Assembly (NCBI GenBank): GCA_016789245.1
Contig: JAEURM010000032.1
Coordinates: 1 to 12,357, forward strand
Source of the DNA: Anaerolineales bacterium
GTDB taxonomy: Bacteria > Chloroflexota > Anaerolineae > Anaerolineales > UBA6663
Length of the DNA stretch: 12,357 bases
Direction of reading: 5' to 3'
The notes beneath the pieces are model-generated. The model did not search any database. It was not told where the DNA came from and saw nothing but the letters and a program-made list of their open reading frames with translations. The position numbers were made by a program, and so were the translations under genes. Shown here piece after piece: positions 1 to 6,396 of the stretch. Each line of letters opens with the position of its first letter. The stretch's first letter is position 1.

Positions 1-1
1 C

Positions 2-496
2 AGCTTTTACTGGAAGCCACCGTTCAAACCGGCGCGCGAGGAAGATTTACTTTCATCCATGTTGAGTGAGCGCGTGGGCGCCGAGAAGTATCCCGGTGAT
101 TTCACCGCCTCCGCCAACTGGCCCACGGTGGCGCCCGGCGTGCTTGGCCCCATCAATGCGCTCTCACCCAAATATGTGGGTGAGAGTGTGCAGAAATTGA
201 TTGCGGCCGAATCTAAGCCGCGCGTGCTATGGGTGCGCGGTGATTCAGACCAGATTGTGGCGGATATGTCTCTGTTTGAGTTCGGCACGCTGGGTAAGCT
301 GGGCGCCGTGCCGGGCTGGCCGGGTGACGAAGTTTACCCGCCGCAACCGATGGTCTCGCAAGTTCGTGCCGTGCTAGAGCAATACGCGGCCAACGGCGGC
401 ACTTTCACCGAGATGGTGCTGGCGGAGTGCGGCCACACACCCTATATTGAGAAGCCGGCGGAGTTCAACGCCGCCTTTCACGCGCACTTAGCGTAA
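2..496 (+). CDS. alpha/beta hydrolase, C-terminal part (5' end outside the window)
   Basis: The frame is open from base 2 to the TAA at 494-496 with no stop before the first ATG (59), so the gene starts left of the window; 164 residues are visible. The visible part matches the last third of an alpha/beta-hydrolase fold. A strand PRVLWVRGDSDQIV (residues 73-86) carries the likely acid Asp83. The segment ECGHTPYIEKP (142-152) carries the likely catalytic His145, followed by the usual final helix (AEFNAAFHAHLA). The nucleophile elbow is not in view. Between the acid and the His lies an unusually long cap-like insertion (about 89-130) rich in Gly/Pro. The substrate cannot be told from this part; the fold covers esterases, lipases, dehalogenases and C-C hydrolases. 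It is followed after 14 nt by a small membrane-protein gene, probably in the same transcript. Confidence 0.85.
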   Translation, partial: SFYWKPPFKPAREEDLLSSMLSERVGAEKYPGDFTASANWPTVAPGVLGPINALSPKYVGESVQKLIAAESKPRVLWVRGDSDQIVADMSLFEFGTLGKLGAVPGWPGDEVYPPQPMVSQVRAVLEQYAANGGTFTEMVLAECGHTPYIEKPAEFNAAFHAHLA

Positions 497-498
497 AC

Positions 499-503
499 GG
501 GAG
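499..503 (+). promoter_or_regulatory. ribosome binding site GGGAG for the small membrane protein
   Basis: GGGAG ends 7 nt before the ATG at 511, a good Shine-Dalgarno position. It lies just after the hydrolase stop and supports 511 as the true start of the next gene. Confidence 0.6.
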
Positions 504-510
504 TCACTCA

Positions 511-840
511 ATGGCGCAAACGTTTGCCGGATTATTGTGTTTGTTCTTTGGCTTGGCGCTCACGTTTTTCTTTCCCATTCAGCGTGGCCGCGTGCAAAAC
601 CAGCTGTGGGATTTAATTGTGCTGGGCTTGTTTGTGGCAGGGGCCTACTTTCTCAATCTCTGGGGGTTAGGAGAAAACATTGTGGCGGGCGTGGTGGTGG
701 GTGTGGCCGCCATCCTCATCCGTGATTTTCGCTTGTGGATGGTGCGTTTCCGTGACCGCGCGTACGGGCGCGGTCACCGTTACCACTGGTACGGCCGCGC
801 GCGTGATTGGTATGGCCGCCGCCGGCGAAGACGTTGGTAA
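511..840 (+). CDS. small three-helix membrane protein with arginine-rich C-terminal tail
   Basis: I do not recognise a named family. The 109-residue protein has three hydrophobic segments (about 3-22, 33-50 and 55-72) joined by short loops. A sharply different tail (73-109) is rich in Arg, Tyr and Trp: counting Arg71, about 15 arginines fall in the last 39 residues, with three YGR triplets (85, 94, 101) and a run of six Arg before the final Trp. By the positive-inside rule the tail should be cytoplasmic. A basic aromatic tail could bind lipid headgroups or nucleic acid, but that is inference. The start is supported by GGGAG 7 nt upstream. The gene follows the hydrolase by 14 nt, suggesting co-transcription. 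Another reading is that the tail is a chance extension of a small phage-holin-like or DUF membrane protein; the hydrophobic part alone is unremarkable. Confidence 0.75.
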   Translation: MAQTFAGLLCLFFGLALTFFFPIQRGRVQNQLWDLIVLGLFVAGAYFLNLWGLGENIVAGVVVGVAAILIRDFRLWMVRFRDRAYGRGHRYHWYGRARDWYGRRRRRRW

Positions 841-870
841 AGAGGCAATAGAATTAGCCTTTAGCCTTAT

Positions 871-963
871 GCAGGCCGTCACTCCCCCAAAAGAGCGGGG
901 GCAGGCCGCGCATGCGGGAGTCCATCATTTAGGTAATGGATACCCGCTTTCGTGGGTATGACG
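871..963. repeat. REP/REPIN-like nested palindromic element
   Basis: Several nested inverted repeats are visible. CGTCA at 877-881 mirrors TGACG at 959-963. CCCCC (885-889 region) can pair with GGGGG near 897-901. CCGC-GCAT-GCGG forms a hairpin at 906-917. TCCAT (921-925) pairs with ATGGA (936-940). ATACCCGC-TTTC-GTGGGTAT forms an 8-bp stem with one G-T pair at 940-959. The 8-mer GCAGGCCG occurs directly repeated at 871 and 901, 30 bp apart. Two hairpins facing each other inside short terminal inverted repeats recall REP doublets, which are dispersed extragenic palindromes. Whether copies exist elsewhere in the genome cannot be seen here. Confidence 0.45.
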
Positions 964-1010
964 TTCTAAAAAAGAGCACCTACGAGGGTGACATGTAGTG
1001 ATAAAAAACG

Positions 1011-1045
1011 AAAAGACCCGTTAGGTTTTACCTAATGGGTCTTTT
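1011..1045. terminator. strong bidirectional intrinsic terminator hairpin
   Basis: The arms 1011-1026 and 1030-1045 pair over 16 bp with a single G-T wobble and a 3-nt TTT loop. The outer A/T pairs give a T run on either strand. On the - strand the stem is followed by TTTTCG and then six T, which is the better U-tract. On the + strand only CTTTTC follows. The hairpin sits between convergent genes, 170 nt after the + strand stop (840) and about 260 nt after the - strand stop (1306), so it likely ends both transcripts. Confidence 0.85.
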
Positions 1046-1305
1046 CTTGCAAAATGCCCCACCATGCCGTGTGGGGTGGTGTTGACCTGCTTGCGCAGGC
1101 GGGAACTGGCCGAACGAGTTTGCCTTGACTGCCGTCTAACGCATTCCCGATCTGAGTCCAAGCTCCCTTTACTGATACGTGGTCTAACCCGCGCCCGACA
1201 TCACGTACACGGCAGGGACAATCGGCACGATACCATGAGTCTCTACTATAAGCAAAGGTTTAAAGATTTTCTTGCGCAATGCCACTACATGAAATCGGAT
1301 GCTCA

Positions 1306-2025
1306 CTAGCCCCACGGGTCTTGAAAATTCCGAATAACCACGGGCGCAATATGAATGAGCCGCGAGGCCGTGACCAGCCAACGCACCGTTTCTGCAATCG
1401 ACTCGGGCTTCAGCATCTTTTCTAAAATATTAGGCGTGGTGCGCGTTTGCCACATGGGCGTATCCGCCGCCGCCGGGCACACGCTGAAGGCGCGAATGCC
1501 GTGCGGTTTACCTTCAATAGCCAAAACTTCCGTTAAGCCGTTCAGGCCAAACTTGCTGGCGCTGTAAGCGGCACAACCTTCAAAGCCTTGCAAGCCCGCC
1601 GTGGAGCTAATGTTCACCACTTGCCCGCACGATTGAATTAAGTGTGGCCACGCCAACTGGGTGAGTTGAAATACACTGCGCAAATTGGTGTTGAGGGTGG
1701 CTTCCCAATTTTCCGGCGTAATTTCTGCAAAGGGCAATGGCTCATAAATGCCAGCGTTGTTCACTAAAATATCTAAGCGCCCAAAGCGCCGGATGGTTTC
1801 AGTGATGAGGTGTTGCAGTTGAGCCACATCTAACACATCCGTGGGGATGATGTGCGCGGCGGGGCCAATCTCTGCGGCCACGGCTTCCAACGGCTCACGC
1901 CGCCGCCCAGCGAGCACGCATTGCGCGCCTTCAGCCGCTAACACGCGCGCAATGGCCGCGCCAAAGCCGGTGCCGCCGCCGGTGATGATGATGACTTGAT
2001 TAAGCAGGGAAGGTTGGGAGTTCAT
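1306..2025 (-). CDS. short-chain dehydrogenase/reductase (SDR), classical type
   Basis: This is a 239-residue NAD(P)-dependent oxidoreductase of the classical SDR family. The cofactor motif TGGGTGFG is at 15-22, the structural NNAG at 89-92, the catalytic Ser at about 141 (VNISSTAG) and the YSASK motif at 154-158 (Tyr154, Lys158), with the normal 13-residue Ser-Tyr spacing. PAAADTPM (184-191) stands where the family has PGxxxT. An Arg pair at 41-42, after the second strand, hints at NADPH preference (inference). I chose the ATG at 2025 because only ten residues then precede the first strand, as is usual. An in-frame TTG at 2052 would add nine residues. The gene overlaps the end of the TPR gene by 26 nt, so translation is probably coupled. 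The substrate is unknown; a 3-oxoacyl reductase or alcohol dehydrogenase role would fit the acyl-CoA neighbours. Confidence 0.93.
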   Translation of the reverse strand: MNSQPSLLNQVIIITGGGTGFGAAIARVLAAEGAQCVLAGRRREPLEAVAAEIGPAAHIIPTDVLDVAQLQHLITETIRRFGRLDILVNNAGIYEPLPFAEITPENWEATLNTNLRSVFQLTQLAWPHLIQSCGQVVNISSTAGLQGFEGCAAYSASKFGLNGLTEVLAIEGKPHGIRAFSVCPAAADTPMWQTRTTPNILEKMLKPESIAETVRWLVTASRLIHIAPVVIRNFQDPWG

Positions 2026-3280
2026 AAGCCGATTGTTTGAGAATGTGTTCAATGACGTTGGTTAGAGAGAAGTGTTGGCCACGCGTCAGCGCCGCATCAA
2101 AATCAGACGCTGGCAAAACGACGCGTTGTTGCTCCAATAGCCGCTCAGCGCTGGGCCGCATCATTTTAGAAAGCGAGGGTTGATTAAGGAGCAAGCTCAA
2201 CATTTGTACCGCCGCGTGGGGTTGCCCGTGCCGCGCAAACATTTCGGCAATGCCGTACAACGCTACGGGTGAATGGGTGAGTTTATCCGCTTCGCGCGCT
2301 TCCGCCAAACTTTCTCGGAACAACGCATAACCCTCTTCGCCGCAATCAATGAGCGCTAAGCCTAAACACGCCGTTTCTAAAACCAATAATTCGCGCACGC
2401 CAATTTCACGCGCCATCAGCACGGCTTCATTGGCGTAATCCCGCGCCACGGTGGGCTGTTTGCTAAACCAAGCCAAGCGGCCCAAACTGCCCAACGTCAT
2501 TGCAATGGCTAGCGGATTTTCTAAAGGCCGGAACAATGCCAGCGCTCGTTCATATAAGTTTTGCGCTTCAGGGAGTTTGCCCGCCGTCATCAAGAGTGAG
2601 CCAAAATTATTCAGCGTGTGCGCTTGCCCGGCCACATCCCCTAAAGCTTCAAACAACCGTAAACTTTCCTGATAACACTGCCCGGCCTCGGTTGCGCGCC
2701 CACTGGCGGAATAACTCAACCCCAAACGCCGCAGGGCCAGCGCTTGGCTGGCGGTATCCTGTGCCAATTCGGCTTGCTGGAGGGCCTGCTGGCTCTGCAT
2801 TTGCGCTTGGGCAAATTGGCCGCGCCTAAAACTGATGAGGGAGAGTAACGTCAGTGCTTGCGCGGCCACGGCCAGTTGCTCATGGGCTTCGGCCAATTGC
2901 AGGGCAGATTGCAAACACTGTTCCGCCGCCCAGTAATCGGCTTGTTGCTCTAAAATTTCCCCTAATCGTAATAAGGCCTTGCTCCGCAATATCGGCCAAC
3001 GCTCGCAAGCTGGAATGGCCAACAGCCACGTGAGGCCGCGTTGGCCGGCCGTCAGTTTGCCGCGCTTCAGCCAATACAGGGCTAAAGTGTTGGTAATGGA
3101 AAGCGCATCTTCCAATTGGCCGGCGGCCACAGCTTGCCGCGCTAACTTTTGAAGCGCACTCTGCTCGTCATCCATGCGCTTCAACCACAGTAATTGGTCT
3201 GCCCCACTCAAGCCAACTTCAGCGTCTTGTAAAAAACTCAACCGCTCGCGCAAAGTTTCCGCCCAAGCTTGGTGAGGCAT
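2000..3280 (-). CDS. stand-alone TPR protein resembling the sensor half of a STAND/AfsR-type regulator
   Basis: The 426-residue protein is almost all alpha-helical with no membrane segment or signal peptide, so it should be cytoplasmic. At least six tetratricopeptide-like repeats run from about 100 to 340 (near 100, 140, 180, 220, 260 and 300). Before them, residues 36-90 match the linker that follows the ATPase module in large AfsR/LuxR-type STAND ATPases: a short helix with DDEQSALQKL, then LALYWLKRGKL. The C-terminal stretch 393-414 (Phe394, Gly401, Ser405-Leu406, Ile410, Leu414) resembles the short closing motif of those regulators. No P-loop, adenylate/guanylate cyclase or HTH domain is present, and the carboxylase gene lies only 5 nt upstream, leaving no room for one. 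The start is ATG at 3280 with no clear Shine-Dalgarno, which suggests coupling to the upstream gene. A protein-protein adaptor role is likely; the partner is unknown. Confidence 0.85.
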   Translation of the reverse strand: MPHQAWAETLRERLSFLQDAEVGLSGADQLLWLKRMDDEQSALQKLARQAVAAGQLEDALSITNTLALYWLKRGKLTAGQRGLTWLLAIPACERWPILRSKALLRLGEILEQQADYWAAEQCLQSALQLAEAHEQLAVAAQALTLLSLISFRRGQFAQAQMQSQQALQQAELAQDTASQALALRRLGLSYSASGRATEAGQCYQESLRLFEALGDVAGQAHTLNNFGSLLMTAGKLPEAQNLYERALALFRPLENPLAIAMTLGSLGRLAWFSKQPTVARDYANEAVLMAREIGVRELLVLETACLGLALIDCGEEGYALFRESLAEAREADKLTHSPVALYGIAEMFARHGQPHAAVQMLSLLLNQPSLSKMMRPSAERLLEQQRVVLPASDFDAALTRGQHFSLTNVIEHILKQSAYELPTFPA

Positions 3281-3285
3281 AAACG

Positions 3286-4836
3286 TTATAACGGAATGTT
3301 GCCGTGCTTCTTTTGCGGATTGCTATCGCGCTTGTTATCCAGCATCTCCAAACCGTTGATGAGGCGTGCGCGGGTTTCGTGCGGCTCAATCACGTCATCA
3401 ATGTAGCCCCGCGAGGCGGCCACATACGGATTGGCAAATTTCTCGCGGTATTCTTTCACCAACTCAGCCTTACGCGCCACCGGGTCTTCCGCTTCGGCCA
3501 GTTCTTTGCGGAAGATGATGTTCACGGCACCATCTGGCCCCATCACGGCAATTTCCGCCGTGGGCCACGCAAAGTTCAAATCCCCACGAATGTGTTTACT
3601 GCTCATCACGTCATATGCGCCGCCATACGCCTTGCGCGTAATTACCGTAACTTTCGGTACCGTGGCTTCGGCGAATGCGTAGAGGAGCTTTGCGCCATGA
3701 CGAATAATGCCACCGTGCTCTTGTTTAACGCCGGGCAGAAAGCCGGGTACATCTTCAAACGTCACTAGCGGAATGTTGAAACAATCGCAAAAGCGGATGA
3801 AGCGCGCGGCCTTCTCGCTGGCATCAATATCCAGCACGCCCGCCAGCACTGCCGGCTGATTGGCAATGATGCCCACGCTGTGCCCGCCCAGCCGCGCAAA
3901 ACCCACCACAATGTTCATGGCGTAGTTTTCGTGAATCTCAAAGAAATCACCGTTATCCACAATCAGCCGGATAACGTCTTTAATATCGTACGGCTTGTTG
4001 GGGTTATCCGGCACTAGGGTATCCAGCGCCGCTTCCATGCGCAGGGAATCATCGCTCGTTGGGGTAAACGGCGGGTCTTCCATGTTGTTCTGCGGCAAAT
4101 ACGAGAGCAATTTGCGGATGAGATATAAACAATCCGCCTCGCTGGGCGCGGCCAAGTGGCACACGCCGGAGGTGGAGCTGTGGATGCTCGCGCCGCCCAA
4201 ATCTTCAAAGGAAACTTCTTCATGCGTCACGCTCTTCACCACATCTGGGCCGGTGACGAACATGTAGGAGGTGTCTTTCACCATGAAGATGAAATCGGTG
4301 AGGGCGGGCGAGTACACCGCCCCGCCCGCGCACGGCCCCATGATGGCCGAGATTTGCGGAATCACACCGGAAGCCAGCGTATTCTTCAGAAAAATATCTG
4401 CATAGCCGCCGAGGGAAACCACGCCTTCCTGAATCCGCGCGCCGCCCGAGTCATTCAGGCCAATCACCGGCGCACCCACCTTAATCGCCATATCCATAAT
4501 TTTGCAGACTTTCTCGGCATGCACTTCGCCGAGCGAGCCGCCAAACACCGTGAAATCTTGTGAGAACACATACACCAAGCGGCCTTCCACCGTGCCCCAG
4601 CCCGTCACCACTGAATCGGCCAAAAACTTTTGTTTATCTAAACCAAAATCATTGGTGCGGTGTTGCACAAATTGATCTATCTCGCGGAAGGAGCCTTTAT
4701 CCAGCAATAAGTCCAGCCGCTCGCGCGCGGTAAGCCGCCCGCGTTTGTGTTGGGCTTCAATGCGCTCTGGGCCACCGCCCAAAGACGCTTGCGCTTTCAG
4801 GTCATGCAATTGTTGAATTTTTGGGTCTAGAGACAT
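3286..4836 (-). CDS. pccB: acyl-CoA carboxylase carboxyltransferase (beta) subunit, propionyl-CoA type
   Basis: This subunit transfers the carboxyl group from carboxybiotin to an acyl-CoA, most likely propionyl-CoA giving methylmalonyl-CoA. The 516-residue length is normal. Two crotonase-fold halves are clear: the first with [11 protein letters not shown] (128-138) and [12 protein letters not shown] (167-178), the second with [12 protein letters not shown] (362-373) and [11 protein letters not shown] (401-411). Oxyanion-hole Gly-Gly-Ala segments occur at 171-173 and 405-407. Asp409 sits at the position I recall as specifying propionyl-CoA in actinomycete PccB; an acetyl-CoA enzyme would have a hydrophobic residue. 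The C-terminus [11 protein letters not shown] is typical of PccB. The ATG at 4836 is preceded by GGAG at a 5-nt spacing; an upstream extension to 4914 would add 26 uncharacteristic residues. No biotin carboxylase or biotin-carrier gene is in the window, so the alpha subunit must be encoded elsewhere. Confidence 0.95.
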   Translation of the reverse strand: MSLDPKIQQLHDLKAQASLGGGPERIEAQHKRGRLTARERLDLLLDKGSFREIDQFVQHRTNDFGLDKQKFLADSVVTGWGTVEGRLVYVFSQDFTVFGGSLGEVHAEKVCKIMDMAIKVGAPVIGLNDSGGARIQEGVVSLGGYADIFLKNTLASGVIPQISAIMGPCAGGAVYSPALTDFIFMVKDTSYMFVTGPDVVKSVTHEEVSFEDLGGASIHSSTSGVCHLAAPSEADCLYLIRKLLSYLPQNNMEDPPFTPTSDDSLRMEAALDTLVPDNPNKPYDIKDVIRLIVDNGDFFEIHENYAMNIVVGFARLGGHSVGIIANQPAVLAGVLDIDASEKAARFIRFCDCFNIPLVTFEDVPGFLPGVKQEHGGIIRHGAKLLYAFAEATVPKVTVITRKAYGGAYDVMSSKHIRGDLNFAWPTAEIAVMGPDGAVNIIFRKELAEAEDPVARKAELVKEYREKFANPYVAASRGYIDDVIEPHETRARLINGLEMLDNKRDSNPQKKHGNIPL

Positions 4837-4841
4837 GCGTA

Positions 4842-4845
4842 CTCC
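4842..4845 (-). promoter_or_regulatory. ribosome binding site GGAG deciding the carboxylase start
   Basis: On the - strand GGAG is followed by 5 nt and then the ATG at 4836. It is the clearest Shine-Dalgarno among the - strand genes and fixes the start at MSLDPK rather than at the longer open frame. Confidence 0.65.
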
Positions 4846-4861
4846 GTAATTAAACTCAAGA

Positions 4862-5263
4862 TTAAGTGGTAAAGGCTTGCGCCGTTTTGCGGCGAAACAA
4901 TGCCCAAGCCACAAACAGTAACAGCACGATATCCACCCCTAAGCCCCAACCTTGCGTCACCGTCACATACTCGGCGCGGGCCAACATCAGCCGGTCTAGC
5001 CAGCCGTGCGCCATGTACAGCGCCACTGCCGCCAAACTGGCCCAGCGCACCCAGCGGAAAAGGCGCCACAAGCTCACACTCATCACTAAGAACACCGCCG
5101 CCCAGAAAGCGTCACGCGCCAGTAGATACAGGGGCGGCGTGGCTAAAGGCAAAGCGCTCAAAAATTCTAGCCGCTCGTAAACGTTTATGGCCCCTACCAA
5201 ATTAAACACAAACAGGCTAAAGAGAATTATACAAACAAACGTGAGGGAACGTGGGTGGGGCAT
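4862..5263 (-). CDS. hypothetical four-helix membrane protein
   Basis: The 133-residue protein has four predicted membrane segments at about 6-26, 51-69, 72-88 and 108-124. Conserved-looking features are [20 protein letters not shown] after the first helix, paired Arg/Trp residues (67-74) and [11 protein letters not shown] (86-96). I associate this layout with uncharacterised short membrane proteins of Anaerolineae, but no function is known to me. The ATG at 5263 gives a normal start before the first helix. A GTG at 5344 would read 27 residues through the repeat region and is unlikely. There is no clear Shine-Dalgarno. The stop lies 25 nt before the carboxylase ATG, so the two are probably co-transcribed. 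It is separated from the upstream MDR gene by the phased repeat at 5270-5360, so it may be the first gene of a sub-operon. Confidence 0.8.
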   Translation of the reverse strand: MPHPRSLTFVCIILFSLFVFNLVGAINVYERLEFLSALPLATPPLYLLARDAFWAAVFLVMSVSLWRLFRWVRWASLAAVALYMAHGWLDRLMLARAEYVTVTQGWGLGVDIVLLLFVAWALFRRKTAQAFTT

Positions 5264-5269
5264 ATAATG

Positions 5270-5360
5270 AGTGTCAAGCGTCAAGGTGTCGAGTGTCCTG
5301 CCGCATAGATGAAACGCTGGCAAAGGCGGATGACACTTTGACACTCGGCACTAAGACACT
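5270..5360. repeat. two facing arrays of four AGTGTC-like hexamers
   Basis: The left array reads AGTGTC (5270), AGCGTC (5277), GGTGTC (5285), AGTGTC (5292). After a 34-nt spacer the right array carries the reverse complement, GACACT (5332), GACACT (5340), GGCACT (5347), GACACT (5355). Steps are 7-8 bp throughout. The arrays could pair as an imperfect hairpin or hold several protein monomers. The right array covers the stop codon of the MDR gene (5351-5353) and the left one ends just before the ATG of the membrane-protein gene (5263), so it fills almost the whole gap. Confidence 0.7.
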
Positions 5361-6385
5361 AGCGTTAGCACTATCTTCCCCAAAACATCGCCCTGCTCTA
5401 GTTTTTCATGCGCGGCCCGGATTTCCGCCAGCGGCATCACTGAATCAATCACGGGCTTGAGCGCACCGGAAAATACCAAATGCATGACGGTAGCGTAATC
5501 GGCGCGCGTGCTCATGGTGGAGCCAATGAGGCTGAGGTGCTTGCCAAAGATAAAACGATTATCCAGCTCAAACTTAGGCCCGGCGGTGTTGCCCACGGTG
5601 AGGATGCGCCCACCTTTGCGCGCGCACCGCAAACTCGTCAGCATAGTGGTGGCACCCACGTTATCCACCACTACATCCACGCCGCGCTTGTGGGTGAGCT
5701 TGTACACTTCTTTGCCCCACTCCACCTGTGAGCGGTCAATCAGCACATCCGCGCCCAAAGCTTGCGCCAGCGCCAACTTCTTGGCATCTGAACCCACTAC
5801 ATACACTGTGCAACCGGCCAGTTTGGCAATTTGAATAGAAGCCGTGTTTACGCCGCCCGCCGCGCCCACCACCAATACGCTTTCACCAGCGCGTAAGCCG
5901 CCCCGCGTTATCAATGAGTGCCACGCGGTTTGATAGACCAACCCAGCGGCGGCGGCTTGCTCAAACGTAACCGCTGGTGGCAATTTGAGGAGTTGTTGCG
6001 GCGGCACGGCAATGAACTCACTACAAAAGCCGGGGATAGTTTCGCCAAGCAAGTGCCAGTTTTCACACCAATTATCTTGCCCAGCCGCGCAAAACGCGCA
6101 CTGGCCGCACCCCATGTTGGAGTTAATCACCACTCGGTTACCCGCCTGCCAACCAGTTACACGCGCGCCCACTTCGGCTACCACCCCTGCTCCATCCGAG
6201 CCACCCACGTGCGGCAAAGCCAGCTTGAGACCGGGCCAGCCGTCTCGCACCCATTTATCTAAGCGGTTAAGGGCCACCGCTTTCACGTTTACCAAAACAT
6301 CATCCGGGCCACAAACTGGTTGTGTCAGTTCCCCCACTTCCATTACTTCCGGGCCACCATGTTTCTGAAAAAAAGCAGAGCGCAT
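5351..6385 (-). CDS. quinone-oxidoreductase-like zinc-type MDR dehydrogenase
   Basis: This is a 344-residue medium-chain dehydrogenase/reductase using NAD(P)H. It has an N-terminal GroES-like domain (about 25-130) and a Rossmann domain with VVGAAGGVNTASIQIAKLAG (172-191), a variant glycine-rich loop. The structural zinc lobe is intact, with Cys93, Cys96, Cys99 and Cys107. The catalytic zinc ligands of alcohol dehydrogenases are not: Asn40 stands where Cys is expected, and the His position reads Ser63 in GGSDGAG. That pattern fits quinone-oxidoreductase or enoyl-reductase types rather than alcohol dehydrogenases. The ATG at 6385 lies 11 nt after the stop of glycosyltransferase A without a clear Shine-Dalgarno, so the gene is probably read from the upstream transcript. 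The substrate is unknown; a quinone, enone or enoyl-thioester would all fit the family. Confidence 0.92.
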   Translation of the reverse strand: MRSAFFQKHGGPEVMEVGELTQPVCGPDDVLVNVKAVALNRLDKWVRDGWPGLKLALPHVGGSDGAGVVAEVGARVTGWQAGNRVVINSNMGCGQCAFCAAGQDNWCENWHLLGETIPGFCSEFIAVPPQQLLKLPPAVTFEQAAAAGLVYQTAWHSLITRGGLRAGESVLVVGAAGGVNTASIQIAKLAGCTVYVVGSDAKKLALAQALGADVLIDRSQVEWGKEVYKLTHKRGVDVVVDNVGATTMLTSLRCARKGGRILTVGNTAGPKFELDNRFIFGKHLSLIGSTMSTRADYATVMHLVFSGALKPVIDSVMPLAEIRAAHEKLEQGDVLGKIVLTLVS

Positions 6386-6396
6386 TGAAAATCTTA

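Larger units (their letters stand above)
841..1305. other. intergenic region between convergent genes, with hairpins and no convincing gene
   Basis: This 465-bp gap separates the + strand membrane-protein gene from the - strand SDR gene. It holds the REP-like palindromic region (871-963), the bidirectional terminator (1011-1045) and two short hairpins: CCCCAC/GTGGGG at 1057-1076 and CCTGC-TTGC-GCAGG at 1086-1099. From about 1100 to 1305 I see no gene, no tRNA fold and no clear promoter. The open frame at 1064-1309 on the + strand has no ribosome binding site and no recognisable protein character. Confidence 0.6.

Noticed and set aside
1098..1152. Possible tRNA-like segment on the - strand, because GGGAA and TTCCC flank it and GTTCGGCC resembles a T loop
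   Set aside because: It is only about 50 nt long, with no D arm, anticodon arm or properly spaced acceptor stem.
1064..1309. 81-codon open frame on the + strand in the convergent intergenic gap, with a shorter 24-codon version from ATG 1235
   Set aside because: No ribosome binding site precedes either start. The protein is rich in Arg/Cys/His with no fold pattern, and it runs into the end of the SDR gene on the other strand.
3304..3768. 154-codon + strand frame opposite the carboxylase
   Set aside because: It is a shadow of a strongly conserved gene; the translation shows no domain and there is no Shine-Dalgarno.
4837..4914. 26-residue N-terminal extension of the carboxylase
   Set aside because: The added residues have no family similarity and overlap the end of the upstream membrane gene. 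GGAG 5 nt before 4836 marks the real start.
5261..5300. Promoter for the four-helix membrane gene: TCGACA, 17 nt, then CATTAT on the - strand
   Set aside because: The hexamers match consensus only partly and arise from the AGTGTC repeats. The -10 would abut the ATG, so transcription would start inside the gene.
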